A DNA stretch of 64,000 nucleotides from Mesotaenium endlicherianum (Eukaryota; Streptophyta; Zygnematophyceae; Zygnematales; Mesotaeniaceae): assembly GCA_009602735.1 (NCBI GenBank), contig WELA01007304.1:92100-156099 (forward strand). The letters run 5' to 3'. The notes under the pieces are model-generated. The model had not been told where the DNA came from. It saw only the letters and a program-made list of their open reading frames with translations, and did no database searches. The position numbers and the translations under genes are program-made. Below are positions 22,601-37,048 of this stretch, piece after piece (within the stretch, counting starts at the first letter, position 1; each line of letters begins with the position of its first letter).

Positions 22601-25435
22601 AACTTCAGGCTGCCGGCAGCACAACTACGCCAGACACGCGCGCGGACGGCAGTTCCACAACTTTGGGCTGCCGGCTGCGCAAGTATGCCCGACGCCTCAG
22701 CGGACGGCAGTTGCACGACTTTGGGCTGCCGGCTCGGCAACTACGCCCGACACGTGCACGAACGGCAGTTCCACAATTCCGGCTCCCGTCTGTGCTACAA
22801 CGCCCAACCAGCACGCCGATGGCAATTCCACAACTTCGGGCTGCGGGCTGCGCAACTACGTCCAAGGCGCGCGCCGATGGCAATTCCATGACTTGGGGCT
22901 GTGGGCTGCGCCACTTCACCTGAGGAGCGCGCGGATGGCAGTTCCACGAGTTCAGGCTGCCGGCTGTACAACTACGCCCAATGGGCGCGTGGACAGCAGT
23001 TGCACAACTTTGGGCTGCCGGTTGCGCAACTTCACCTGACGCGCGCGAGGACGGCATTTCCAGGACATGGGGCTGTGGGCTGCACGACTACACCCGTCGC
23101 GCGTGTGGATGGCAGTACCAGGACTTTGGGCTGCCGGCTGGGAAATCACGCCCAACGCGTGTGCCGACGGCAATACCACAACTTTGGGCTGCCAGCAGCG
23201 CAACTACGCCCGATGAGCGCGCAAACGGCAGTTCCACAACTTCCGGCTGTCGGCTGAGCAACTACACCCGACGCGCGCGCAGCAGCAGTTCCCATCTTTG
23301 GGCTGCCAGCTGTGTAAAAACTTCAGGCTGTGGGCTGGACAACTACGCCCAACGCGCGCGTTGATGGCAGTTCCACGACTTTGGGCTGCCAGCTGCGCAA
23401 CTACGCCCGCGCGCATGCCGACGGCAGTTCCACGACTTTGGGCTGTGGGCTGCGCAACTACACCTGACGCGCGCGCCGACGGCAGTTCCTGGACTTGGGG
23501 CTGTGGGCTGGGCAACTACGCCGGACGCGCACGCCGACGGCAATTACACAATTTTGGGCTGTGGGCTGTGCAACTACACCTGACGCGCGCGCTGATGGCA
23601 GGTCCACGACCCCGGGCTGCTGGCTGCACAACTACGCCCGACGTGCGCGGAGACGCCAATTCCACGACTTCAGGCTGCCAGCTGCGCAACTTCATCCAAC
23701 GTGCCCGCGGACGGCAGTTCCTTGACTTCGGGCTGCCGGCTGGGAAATCACGCCCAACGCGCGTGCCGACGGCAATTCCACAACTTCGGGCTGCCAGCTG
23801 CGCAACTACGCCCGACGAGCGTGCAAACGGCAGTTCCAGGACTTCAGGCTGTGGACTTGGCATCTACGCCCAATGCGCGCGCAGACGGCAATTCCACGAC
23901 TTCCGGCTGTCGGCTGCGCAACTCCACCCGACGCGCGCGCCGCAGCAGTTCCCATCTTTAAGCTGCCAGCTGTGCAACAACTTCAGGCTGTGGGCTGCAC
24001 AACTACGCCCAACTTGCGCGTTGATAGCAGTTCCAAGACTTTGGGCTGCCAGCTGCACAACTATGCCCGCGCGCATGCCATCGGCAGTTCCACGACTTCA
24101 GGCTGTGGGCTGCGCAACTACACCTGACGCGCGCGCTGACGGCAGTTCCACGACCTCGGGCTGCTGGCTGCACAACTACGCCCGACATGCGCGGAGACGC
24201 CAATTCCATCACTTCAGGCTGCCGGCTGCGCAACTTCATCCAACATGCCCGCGGACGGCAGTTCCTTGACTTCGGGCTGCCGGCTGCGCAACTACGCCTC
24301 ATGCACGCGGACACGCCAAGTCCACGCTTTTGGGCTGCCGGCTGCACATTTTCACCCAACACGCACGCGGATGGCAGTTCCTTGACCTTGGGCTGCCGGT
24401 CGCGCAACTACGCCCGACGCACGCGGACACGCCAATTCCACCACTTCGGGCATCTGGCTGCGCAACTTCACCCGACGCGCAATTGGACGGCAGTTCCTTG
24501 ACTTCAGGCTGCGAGCTGCACAAATACGCCCAACGTGCGCGCCGAAGGCAATTCCACGACTTCGGGCTGAGAGCTCCGCCCACGATTTCAGGCTGCGGGC
24601 TGCACAACCACACCCAACGCACGCGCAGACGACAATTCCCCGACTTTGGGCTGCCGGCTGCACAACTATGCCTGACGCGCGTGCCGACGGCAGGTCCACA
24701 ACTTCGGGCTCCCAGATGCGCAACTACGCCCGACAAGCGCGCAAACGGCAGTTCCAGGGCTTTGGGCTATGGGCTGGGCAACGCACAACGCGCACAACGC
24801 GCGCGCAGACGGCAATTCCACAACTTCAGGTTGTGTGGGCTGCACAACTACACCCGACGTGCGCGTCAACAGCAGTTCCACCACTAGGGCTGCCGGCTGG
24901 GCAACTTTGCCCGACGTGCGCGGGGACGGCAAATCCACGACTTCATGTTTGGGGCTGCGCAACTACACCCGATGTGCTCGTCAACAGCAGTTTCACGACT
25001 TCGGGCTGCCGGCTGCACAAATACGCCCGACGAGCGCCCAAACGGCAGGTCCAGGACATGGAACTTTGGGCTGCGCGCGGGCCGAAGGCAATTGCACGAC
25101 TTCAAGCTGCAGGCGAAACTACGCCCAATGCGCGTGCCAACGGAAATTCCACACCTTTGGGCTGCCCGCTGCGCAACTACGCTTGACGCGCGTGCCGAAG
25201 GCGATTCCACAACTTTTGGCTGTGGGCTGCGCAACTACACCCAAAGCGCCCGCGGACGGCAGTTCCTTAACTTCAGGCTGCCGGCTGCGCAACTATGCCC
25301 GGCAAGCGCGCGGATGGCATTTCCACGACTTTGGGCTGCCGGCTGCACATTAGGCCCGACGCGCACGCCGAACGCAATTCCCCGACTTCCGGCTGTGGGC
25401 TGCGCAACTACGCCTGACAAGGGCGCGGATGGCAG

Positions 25436-25777
25436 TTCCACGACTTTGGGCTGCCGGCTGCCCATTTCGCCTGACGCGCGCGCCGAAGGCAGTTCCACAA
25501 CATTGGTCTGTAGGCTACGCAACTACACCTGACGCGCGCGCCGGCGGCAGTTCCCAATTCGGGCTGCCGACTGCACAACTACGCGCGACGCTAGCGTAGA
25601 TGGCAGTTCCACGACTTTGGGCTGCCGGCTGCCCATTTCGCCCGACGCGCGCGCCGAAGGCAGTTCCACAACATTGGTCTGTAGGCTACGCAACTACACC
25701 TGACGCGCGCGCCGGCAGCAGTTCCCAATTCGGGCTGCCGACTGCACAACTACGCGCGACACTAGCGTAGATGGCAA
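25436..25777 (+). repeat. Recent 171-bp duplication inside the array
   Basis: A three-unit block recurs after 171 bp (for example CGACTTTGGG at 25,441 and 25,612) with only a few differences. It includes unusual variants such as CATTGGTCTGTAGGCTACGC and CTAGCGTAGATGGC. Confidence 0.8.
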
Positions 25778-28002
25778 TTCCACGACTTTGGGCTGCCTGC
25801 TGCACAGCTATGCCCGACGAGTGTTTCGACGGCAGTTCCGCGACTTTGGGCTGCCGGCTGCTCAACTACGCCCGACCACACAGAGACGCCAATTCCACAA
25901 CTCGGGCTGCCGGCTGCACAACTTCACCCAATGCGCGCGCGGCCGGCAGTTCTTCGACTTTGGGCTGCCGGCTGCGCAAGTTCGCTCGACAAGCACGCGG
26001 ACGGCAGCCGGCTGCACATTACACCCAACGGGCGCGCCAAAGGCGATTCCACGACTTCAGGCTGTGGGCCAGCAGCAACACCCGACGAGTGCGCAGACGG
26101 CAATTTCACGACTTTGGGCTGCCGGCTGCATAACTATGCCCCATGCGAGCAGAGACGCCAATTCCACAACTTCGAGCTGCCAGCTGCTGAACTTCACCCA
26201 AAGTGCGCTCGGACGGTAGTTCCTTAAGTTCGGGCTGCTGGCTGCTCAAATACGCCCGACAAGCGCGCGGACAGCAGGTCCACAACTTCGGGCTGTCGGC
26301 TGCACATTACGCCCAACGCGCGCGCCGAAGGCAATTCCACGACTACGGGTTGTGGGCTGCGCAACTACACCAAACGTGCGCGCCAAAAGCGATTCCACGA
26401 CTTCGGGTTATTGGCTGCGCAATTACGCCCGACGCGCGCGTCGACGGCAGTTCCACGACTTTCGGCTGCCGGCTGCAGAACTACGCCCGACGTGCGCCCT
26501 GACAACAATTCCACGACTTCGAGCTGTGGGCTGCGCAACTACACCCGCTGCGCTCGCCGACGGCAGTTCCTTGACTTTGGGCTGCCAGCTGGGCAACTAC
26601 CCCCAACATGTGCGGGGACGGAAGTTCCACGACTTTGGGCTGCCGGCTGCACATTTCGCCCGACGCGCGCGCCAAAGGCGATTCCATGACTTTGGGCTGT
26701 GGGCTGCGCAACTACACCCGACGCACGCGCCGACAACAGTTCCACAACTTTGGGCTGCCGGCTGCAAATTACGCCCCACACGAGCGTAGACGGCAATTCC
26801 ACAACTTCGGGCTGCCTGCTACACAACTACGCCTGACAAGCGCGCGGACGGCAGTTCCACGACTTCGGGCTGCCGGCTGCGCACTTACGCTCGACTTGCG
26901 CGCGTACGGCACTTCCACGAATTTGGGTTGTTGGCTGCACAACTACGCCCGACGCGCGCGGAGACGGCAATTCCACATCTTTGGGCTGCCGGCTGCGCAA
27001 CTTCACCCGAGACGCGCGCGGACGGCAGTTCCAGGACTTCGGGCTGCCGGCTGCACAACTACGCCGCGCACGGAGACGTCAATTTCCACGACTTTTGGCT
27101 GTGGGCTGAGCAACTACACCCGACACGCTCGCCAACAGCAGTTCCACGACTTCGGGCTGCCGGCCGCACAACTACGCCGCGCACGGAGACGTCAATTTCC
27201 ACAACTTTGGGCTGCTAGCTTTGCAACTTTTCCCGGCGCGCGTGCGGACGGCAGTTCCTTGACTTCGGGCTGCCGGCTGCGCAAATATGCCCGACAAGCG
27301 CGCGGACGGCAATTTCACAAACTTCGGGCTGCAGGCTGCACAACTACGCCCAACGCAAGCGGAGACGCCAATTCCACGACTTCGGGCTGCCGGCTGCGCA
27401 ACTACGCCCGACGCGTGCGCCGACGGCAGTTCCTTGACTTCGGGCTGCTGGCTGGGCAATTACGCTCCCCAAGCGCGCGGACGGCAGTTCCACAACTTCG
27501 GGTTGCCTGCTGCACATTACGCCCAACGCGCACGCCAAAGGCCATTCCACGACTTTGGGCTGTAGGCTACGCAACTACACCCACAGTGCGCGCCGGCGGC
27601 AGTTCCACGACTTTGGGCTGCTGGCTGCACAACTACGCCCAACACGAGCGTAGACGGCAATTCCACAACTTTGGGCAGCCGGATGCACAATCACACCAGA
27701 CGCGCACGCCAACGGCAATTCCACGACTTTGGGCTGCTGGCTGCGCAACTACGCCCGACGCGCGCGCCGACGCCAATTGCACGACTTTGGGCTGCCGGCT
27801 GTGCAACTTCACGTGACGCGCGCGCGGACGACAGTTCCTTGACTTTGAGCTGCCGGCTGCGCAACTACGTCCAACAAGCGCGCGGACGGCAGTTCCACAA
27901 CTTTGGGCAACTACACCCGACGTGCGCGTTGACAGCAATTCCACGACTTAACGCCCGACGCGCGCGAGGACGGCAGTTCCGACTTCGGGCTGCAAGCTGC
28001 AC

Positions 28003-29000
28003 ATTACGCCCGATGGGCGCGCCGAAGGCGATTCCACAACTTCCGGCTGTGCGCTGGCGGAAACACCCGACGAGTGCACAGACGGAAATTTTACGACTTC
28101 AGGCTGCCGGCTGCACAAGCACGCCCAACCCGTGCGGAGACGACAATTCCACGACTACGGGCTGCCGGCTGCTGAACTTCACCCGACGAGCGAGCGGACT
28201 GCACTTTGTTGATTTCGGGATGTCGGCTGCGCAACTACGCCCGACAAGCGCGTGGACAGCAGTTCCACGACTTCAAGTCGCCGGCTGGGCAACTACGCCC
28301 GACGCGCGCGCGGACGGCACTTCCAGGACTTTGGGCTGCAAGCTACACATTACGCCTGATGGGCGCGCCGAAGGCGATTCCATGACTTCCGGCTGTGCGC
28401 CGTCAGAAACACCCAACGAGTGCACAGACAGCAATTTTACGACTTTGGGCTGCTGGCTGCACAAGTACGCCCAACCCGTGCAGAGACGACAATTCCACGA
28501 CTACGGGCTGCCGGCTGCTGAACTTCACCCGACGAGCGCTCGGACGGCACTTCGTTGACTTCAGGATGCCGGCTGCGCAACTAAGCCCGACAAGCGCGTG
28601 GTCAGCAGTTCCACGACTTCAAGTCGCCGGCTGGGCAACTAAGCCCGACGCGCGCGCGGACGGCACTTCAAGGACTTTGGGCTGCAAGCTGCACATTACG
28701 CCCGATGGGCGCGCCGAAGGCAATCCCACGACTTCCAGCTGTGCGCCGGCAGAAGCACCCGACGAGTGCACAGACAGCAATTTTATGACTTCGGGCTGCT
28801 GGCTGGGTAATTACGCCCCCCAAGCGCGGACGGCAATTCCACGACTTCGGGTTGCCTGCTGCACATTACGCCCGACGGGCACGCCAAAGGCAATTCCACG
28901 ATGTTGAGCTGTGGGCTGCGCAACTACACGCGACGAGCACGTGGACCGCATTTCCACGACTTTGGGTTGGGGCCTGCACAACTACACCCGACGTGCTCGT
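28003..29000 (+). repeat. 346-bp higher-order repeat
   Basis: The marker GATGGGCGCGCCGAAGG occurs at 28,012, 28,358 and 28,704, spaced exactly 346 bp, which is six units less 2 bp. Companion markers (CACAGACAGCAATTTTA-type, CTGCTGAACTTCACCCGACG, CTTCAAGTCGCCGGCTGGGC) repeat with the same spacing. A related marker recurs near 30,487. The right limit given is approximate. Confidence 0.8.
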
Positions 29001-29976
29001 TGACGGCAGTTCCACAACTTTGGGCTGCCAGCTTCGCAACTACTCCCGACAAGCGCGCGGGCGGCAATTCCACGACTTCTGGCTGCCGGCTGCACATTAT
29101 GCCCGACGAGCGCGCCAAAGACGATTCCACGACTTTGAGCTTCGGGCTGCGCAACTACACCCAACGTGCGCGCGGACGGCAGTTCCACAACTTTGGGCTG
29201 CCGCTGCACATTATGCCTGTCGAGCACGCCAAAGGCAATTCCTCGACTTCGGGCAGTGGGCTGCGCAACTACACCCGACGCGCGCGGCGACAGCAGTTCC
29301 CTGACATCAACCTGCCAATTGCACATTACGCCCGACGAGTGCGCCAAACGAGATTCCACGGCTTCGGGCTGTGGGCTGCGCAACTACACCAGACGCGCAC
29401 GCCGACAGCAGTTCAATGACTTCGGGCTGCGGGCTGCGCAAATATGCCCAACGCGCGCGCCAAAGGCGATTCCGCAACTTTGGGCTGTGGGCTGCGCAAC
29501 TATACCCGTCGCGCGCGCGGACGGCAGTTCCACGACTTCGGGCTGCCGGACGCGCAACTACGCTTGACGCGCGTGCCGAAGGCGATTCCATGAATTTTTG
29601 CCGTAGGCTGTGCAACTACACCCGACGCGCCCGCGGACGGCAGTTCCACAACTTTGGGCTGCCGGCTGCACATATGTCAGACGCACGCGCCGTACGCAAT
29701 TCCCCGGCTTTCTCCACAAATTTTGGATGTGGGCTGCGCAACTACAGCCGATGCGCGCACTGACGGCAGTTCCACAACTTGGGGCTGGTGACTGCACAAT
29801 ACGCCCGACGCGCACGCCTACGGCAGTTCCACGACTTTGGGCTGCTGGCTGCATTACTATGCCCAACGTGCGCTGAGACGCAAATTCCACGTTTTTTGTC
29901 TGCCAACTGCGCAACTACACCCGACGTGCGCACGAACAGTACTTTGATGACTTTGGGCTGCCGGCTGCACAACTAC

Positions 29977-30424
29977 GCTTGACGCGCGCTCCGATGGCAA
30001 TTCCACGACTTTGGGCTGCGGGCTGCACAACTACGCCCGACGCACGCACGGACGGCAGTTCCAGGACTTCAGGCTGCCAGCAGTGCAACTACGCCCGACA
30101 AGCGCGCGAACGGCAGTTCCACAAATTCAGGTTGTGGGCTGCACCCAGCGTGCGCGTCAACAGCAGTTCCACGACTTTGGGCTGCCGGCTGCACAACTAC
30201 GCTTGACGCGCGCTCCAATGGCAATTCCACGACTTTGGGCTGCGGGCTGCACAACTACGCCCGACGCACGCACGGACGGCAATTCCAGGACTTCAGGCTG
30301 CCAGCAGTGCAACTACGCCCGACAAGCGCGCGGACGGCAGTTCCACAAATTCAGGTTGTGGGCTGCACCCAGCGTGCGCGTCAACAGCAGTTCCACGACT
30401 TTAGGCTGCCGGCTGTGCAACGAC
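29977..30424 (+). repeat. 224-bp higher-order duplication
   Basis: A four-unit block starting GCTTGACGCGCGCTCC at 29,977 recurs at 30,201 with very few changes, including the rare CAGCAGTGCAACTACG and GGGCTGCACCCAGCGTG variants. Confidence 0.8.
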
Positions 30425-33400
30425 ACCCCACGCGCGCGCCAACGGCAGTTCCACAACTTGGGGCCGCAAACTGCACATTACGTCCGATGGGCGCGCCGAA
30501 GGCGATTCCACGACTTCCGGCTGTGGGCCGGCAGCAACACCCGACGAGCGCACAGACGGCAATTTGACGACTTCGGGCTGCCGGCTGCACAAGTACGATC
30601 AACCCGTGCCGAGACGTCAAATCCACGACTTCGGGCTGCCGGCTGATCAACTTCACCCGACGCGCGCTCGGACGGCACTTCGTTGACTTTGGGATGCCGG
30701 CTGCGCAACTACGCCCGACAAGCGCGCAGACAGTAGTTGCACAACATCAAGCTGCCGGCTGGGCAACTACGCCCGACGCACTCGCGGACGGCACTTCCAG
30801 GACTTTGGGATGCCGGCTGCACAACTACGCCCGACAAGCACGCCGACGGCAATTCCACGACTTTGGGTTGTGGGTGGGCTGCACAACTACAGCCGATGTG
30901 CACGTCGACAGCAATTTCCAAACTTTTGGCTGCAGGCTGCGCAACTACGCCCGACAAGCGCGCAGACGGCAGGTCCACAACTTCGGGCTGCTGATTGCAC
31001 ATTACGCCCGACGCGTGCGCCAAACGCAATTCCCCGGCTTTGGGCTGTAGGCTGCGCAACTACACCAGACACGTGCGCCAACGGCAGTTCCACGACTTTG
31101 GGCTGCCAACTGCACAACTACACCCGACGCGCACGCCTACAAGAGTTCCACGAATTAGAGCTGCCGGCTGCGCAACTCCGCCCGACACGCACGGAGACGC
31201 CAATTCCACGTCTTTGGGCTGCCGGGTGTGCAACATCACCCAACGCGGCGGCGGATGGCAGTTCCTTGCCTTTGGGCTGCCGGCTGCGCAACTACGCCCA
31301 ACAAGCGCGCGGACAGCAGTTCCACGACTTCAAGTCGCCGGCTGGGCAGCTACGCCCGACGCACGCACGGACGGCACTTCCAGGACTTTGGGCTGCCGGC
31401 TGCACAACTACGCCCGACGAGCACGCTGATGGCAATTCCACGACTTCTGGCTGCCGGCTGCACATTACGCTCGACGGGCACGCCGAAGGCGATTCCACGC
31501 CTTCGAGCTGTGGGCTGCGCAACTACACCCAAAGCGTGCACGGACGACGAGCGCGAGGATGGCAATTTCACGACTTCGGGTTGGGGCCTGCACAGCTACA
31601 CCCAACGTGCTCTTTGTCGGCAGTTCCACAACTTTGGGCTGCCGGCTTCACAACTACGTCCAACAAGCGCGCGGGCGGCAGTTCCACGACTTCTGGCTGC
31701 CGGCTGCACATTATGCCCGACGAGCGCGCCAAAGACAATTCCACGACTTCGAGCTGTGGGCTGCGCAACTACACCCGAAGCGTGCACGGACGGCAGTTCC
31801 ACAACTTTGGGCTGCCGCTGCACACTATGCCTGCCAAGCACGCCAAAGGCAATTCCTCGACTTCGGGCAGTGGGCTGCGCGACTACACCCAATGCGCGCG
31901 GCAACAGCAGTTCCCTGACTTTAGGCTGCCGATTGCACATTACGCCCGACGCGTGCGCTGAACGAGATTCCCCGGCTTTGGGCTGTGGGCTGCGCAACTG
32001 CACAAGACGGGCGCGCCGACGGCAGTTCAACAACTTCGGGCTGCCGACTGCACAACTACGCCTAACGCGCACGCCTATGGCAGTTCCACAAATTAGAGCT
32101 GCCGGCTGCGCAACTACGCCCGACGCGCACGGAGACGCCAATTCCACGACTTCGGGCTGCCGGCTGCGCACCTTCACCCGACGCGCGTGTGAACGGCAGT
32201 TCCACAACTTTGGGCTGCGCAAATACGCCCAACGCGCGCGCCAAAGGCGATTCCGCAACTTTGCGCTGTGGGCTGCGCAACTACACCCATCGCGCGCGTG
32301 GACGGCAATTCCACGACTTCGGGCTGCCGGACGCGCAACTACGCTTGACGCGCGTGCCGAAGGCAATTCCACAAATTTTGGCTGTGGGCTGCGCAACTAC
32401 ACCCGACGCGCTTGCTGACGACAGTTCCACGACTTCGGGCTGCCGGCTGCACATTACCTCGGACGCACGCGCCGAACGTGATTCCCCGGCTTATGGCTGT
32501 GGGCTGCGCAACTACACCCGACAAGCGCGCCGACGGCAGTTCCACAACTTCGGGCTGCCTACTGCACAAGTACGCCCGACGCACACGCCCACGGCAGTTC
32601 CACGACTTCGAGCTGCCGATTGCGCAACTACGCCCGACGCGCGCGCGGATGGCAGTTCCTTGACTTCGGGCTGCCGGCTGCGCATTTACACCTGTCGCGC
32701 GCGCCGACGGCAATTCCACGACTTTTGGCTGCCGGCTGCAAAAGTACGCCCGACGTGAGCAGAGACGTCAATTGCACAACTTTGGGCTGCCGGTTTGCAT
32801 TTACACCTGACGTGCACGCGGACGGCAGTTCCATGACTATAAGCCGCCGGCTGCTCACTACGCCCAACTGCACACAGACGGCAATTCAACAACTTTGGGC
32901 TGCCCGCTGCACAACTATGCCCGACGCAAGCGGAGACGCCAATTCCACGACTTTGGGCTGCCGGTTGCGCAACTTCACCCGACGCGCGCGCCGATGGCAG
33001 TTCCTTGACTTTGGGCTGCTTGCTGCTCAACTACGCTTGACAAGCACGCGGAGGGCAGTTCCTCAACTTTGGGCTGCTGGCTGCCCGATGCTCGCTCCAA
33101 AGGCAATTGCACGACTTCGAGCTGTAGGCTACGCAACTACACCCGACGTGTGCGCCGGCCGCAGTTCCACAGCTTCGGGCTGCCGGCTGCACATTACGTT
33201 CGACGCGCGCGCCGAAGGCGATTCCACGACTTTGGGCTGTAGGCTACGCAACTACACTGGACGTGCGCGCCAGCGGCAGTTCCACGACTTGGGCTGCCGG
33301 CGGCACAAATACGCCCGATGCGCGTTCCGACGGCAGTTCCACAACTTCGGGCTGCCGGCTGCGCAACTATGCCTGACGGGAGCCGAGATGCCAATTCCAC

Positions 33401-36041
33401 GACTTTGGGCTGCCCGCTGTGCAACTTCACCCAACGCAAGCAAAGACGCCAATTTCACTACTACAGGCTGCCGGCTGTGCTACTTTACCCAACGCGCGCT
33501 TGGACGGCAGTTCCTGAACGTCTGGCTGCCGGCAGCGCAACCACGCCTGACGCGCTTGCTGATGGCAACTACACCCAACGTGCGCGCCGACGGTAGTTCC
33601 ACAACTTCGGGCTGCCGGATGCGCACCTATGCCCGACGCGCTTGCAGACGGCAGTTTCACGTCTTTGGGCTGCCGGATGCGCAACTATACCTGAAGCGAG
33701 CGGAGACGCCAATTCCACGACTTTGGGCTGCCGGCTGCGCAACTTTACCGGACGCACGCTCGGACGGCAATTCCTTGATTTTGGGCTACCGGCTGCACAT
33801 TCCGCCTGTCGCAACTTCGGGCTGTGGGCTGCGCAACTACACGCAATATGCGTGCGGACGGCAGTTCAACAAGTTTGGGCTGCCAGCTGCACAACTACGC
33901 CCAACGCGCGTGCTGACGGCAATTCCACAACCTCCAGCTGCGGGCTGCGCAACTACGCCACATGCGCTTGCTAACGGCAGTTCCATGACTTTGGGCTGCC
34001 TGTTGTGCAACTACACCCGACGAGAGCGGAGACACCAATTGCACGACTTTGCACTGCCGGCTGTGCAACTTCACCCGACATGCGCTCCGATGGCAGTTTC
34101 TTGACTTCGGGCTGCTGGCTGGGCAACTACGCCCGACAAGCGCGCGGACGGCAGTTCCACGACTTCGGGCTGCCGATTGCACATTACGCCCGACGCGTGC
34201 GCCGAATGCGATTCCCCCGCTTTGGGCTGTGGGCTGCGCAACTACACCCAACGCACGCGGACACGCCAATTCCACAACTTCAGGCTGCCGGCTGTGCAAC
34301 TTTACCCGAGGCGCGCTCGGACAGCAGTTCCTTGACTTCTGGCTGCTGGCTGCGCAACTACGCCCGACGCGCTTGCTTACGCCAGTTCCACGACTTCGGG
34401 CTGCCGGATGCGCAACTACACCCGACACAAGCGGAGACGCCAAATCCACGACTTTGGGCTGCTGGCTGCGCAACTTTACCCGACCCACGCTCGGACGGCA
34501 GTTCCTTGACTTCGGGTCGTCGGCTGCACATCACGCCCGACGCGCGCGCCGAAGGCGAGTCCACAACTTTGGTTTGTGGGCTGCGCAACTTCAGCCGACG
34601 AGCGCGCAAACGGCAATTTCACGACTTCAGGCTTCTCGCTGCGCATCAGCGCCCAAGAGCGCGCCGACAACAGTTCCTTGACTTTGGGCTGCTGGCTCGG
34701 CAATTACACCTCACAAGCGCGCGGACGGCAGTTCCACGACTTCGGGCTGTTGGCTGCACATTACGCCCGACGCGCGCGCCGAAGGCCATTCCACGACTTT
34801 GGGCCATAGGTTACGCAACTACACCCGACGCGCACGCCGGCGGCAGTTCCACGACTTTGGGCTGCCGGCTGCACAACGACGCCCGACACGAGCGTAGACA
34901 GCAATTCCACGACTTCTGGCTGCCTGCTGCACAACTATGTCCGATGCACGTTCCGACGGCAGTTCCACAACTTCGGGCTGCCCGCTGTGCAACTACTCCT
35001 GACGCGCACGGAGTTGCCAATTCCACGACTACGGGCTGAGGACTGCGCAACTTCACCCGACGAGCGCGCGAAAGGCAATTTCACGACTTGTGGCTGCTGC
35101 CTGCGCAACAGCGCCTGACGCGCGCGCCGGCGGCAATACCACGACCTCGGGCTGCGGGCTGCGCAACTACGCCCGACGCGCGCGGAGACGGCAGTTCCTT
35201 GACTTTGGGCTGCTGGCTGGGCAACTACGCCCGAAAAGCGCGTGGACCACAGTTCCACGACTTCGGGCTGCCGGATGCACAGTACGCCCGACGCCCATGC
35301 CAAGCGCGACTCACCAACTTTGGGCTGTGGGCTGCGCAACTACGCCCGACAAGCGCGCGGACGGCAGTTCCAAGCCTTTGGGCTGCCGATTGCACATTAC
35401 CACCAACGCTTGCGCGGAACGCGATTACCTGGATTTGGGCTGTGGGCTGCGCAACTACACCCAATGCACGCAAACACATCAATTCCACAACTCCGGGGTG
35501 CCGGCTGCGCAAGTTCACCCGACGCGCTCGCGGACGGCAATTCCTCAACTTTTGGCTACCGGCTAAGCAATTACGCCCCAGAAGCGCGCGGACTGCAGTT
35601 CCACAACTTTAGGGTGCCGGCTGCACATTACGCCTGACGCGCGCGCCAAAGTTAATTCCACAACAACGGGCTGTGGGGCTGCGCAAACACACCCGACGTG
35701 CGCGCGGACAGGAGTTTCACGACTTCAAGCTGCCGGCTGGGCAATTACGCCCGACGAGGACGCAGACGGCAATTCCACAAGTTCGGGTTGGGGGCTGCAA
35801 AACTACACCCGACGTTTTTGTGGACCGCAGTTCCACAACTTCGCGCTGCCCGCTGCACAACTATGGCCGACGCGAGCGGAGACGCCAATTCCGCACGACT
35901 TTGGGCTGCCGGCTGCACAACTTCACCCGACGCGCTCGCCCACGGCAGTTCCTCAACTTTGGGCTGCCGACAGCGCAACTACGCCCGACGGCGCTTACTG
36001 ACGGCAGTTCCTTGACTTCGGGCTGTCGGCTGCTCAACTAC

Positions 36042-36157
36042 GCCCAACGCGCACGCCGACGGCAGTTCCACGACTTTGGGCTGCTGGCTGCACAACTACG
36101 CCCAACGCGCACGCCGACGGCAGTTCCACGACTTTGGGCTGCTGGCTGCACAACTAC
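36042..36157 (+). repeat. Perfect 58-bp doublet
   Basis: GCCCAACGCGCACGCCGACG starts at 36,042 and again at 36,100, with the 58 bases between identical over the unit. This is an unusually young duplication in an array whose neighbouring units usually differ at several positions. Confidence 0.85.
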
Positions 36158-37034
36158 GCCCAACGTGCGCTGAAACGCAATTTCCACGACTTTTGTCTGC
36201 CAACTGCGCAACTACACCCAATGTGTGCGCGGATAATACTTTGATGACTTTGGGCTGCCGGCTGCACGACTACGCCCGACAAGCGCGCAGACGACATTTC
36301 CAAGACTTCGAGTTGTGGGTTGCACAACTACACCCGACGTGCAAGTCGACAGCAGTTTCGCGACTTCAAGCTGCCGGCTGGGCAACAACAGCCGACGAGC
36401 GCGCAGACGGCAATTCCACGAGTTCGGGCTGCCGGCTGCGCAACTTCACCCGACGTGTGCGTGGACCGCAGTTCCACAACTTTGGGCTGCCCGCTGCACA
36501 ACTACGCCCAACGCGAGCGGAGACGCCAATTCCACACGACTTGGGGCTGCCGGCTGCAAAACTTCACCCGACACGTGCGCGGATGGCAGTTCCACGACTT
36601 CAGGGTGCCGGCTGCACATTACGCCCGACGCGCGCGCCAAAGGCAATTCCACGACAATTTCACGACTTCGGGCTGCCTGCTGCACAACTACACCCAACGC
36701 ATGCGTCTACGGAAGTTCCACGTGTTCGGGCTGCCGGCTCCACAACTACGCCCGACAGGCTCGCGGACGGCAGTTCCACGAGTTCGGGTTGGGGGCTGCA
36801 CAACTACACCCGACGTGTTCGTGGATCGCAGTTCCACAACTTTGGGCTGCCCGCTGCACAACTACGCCCGACGCGAGCGGAGATGCCAATTGCACACAAC
36901 TTCGGGCTCCCGGCTGCACAACTTCACCCGACGCGCGCGCGGACGGCAGTTCCTCGACTTCGGGCTGCCGGCTGCTCAACTACGCCCAACGCGCACGCAG
37001 ACGGCAATTCCATGACTTCGGGCTGCTGGCTGCG

Positions 37035-37048
37035 CAACTACGTAGTTG
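37035..37048. repeat. Inversion junction palindrome
   Basis: CAACTACGTAGTTG is a perfect 14-bp palindrome. The forward arm ends in its left half and the reverse arm starts in its right half. It is formed by the CAACTAC end of one unit meeting its own complement. Confidence 0.9.

Larger units (their letters stand above)
19620..37041 (+). repeat. 58-bp satellite array, forward arm
   Basis: About 300 tandem units. The consensus unit is GACGGCAGTTCCACGAC, then TTTGGGCTGCCGGCTGCGC, then AACTACGCCCGACG, then a CG-rich run of variable length: 58 bp in the typical unit. Units diverge by substitution and small indels. Variant classes are recognisable: CAACAGCGCCCGACG units near the left edge, TGTGGGCTGCGCAACTACAC units, and CACATTACGCCC...CCGAAGGCGATTCC units. 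The plus-strand consensus has no stop codon, so long ORFs arise in every frame. No gene is inferred from them. Confidence 0.95.
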
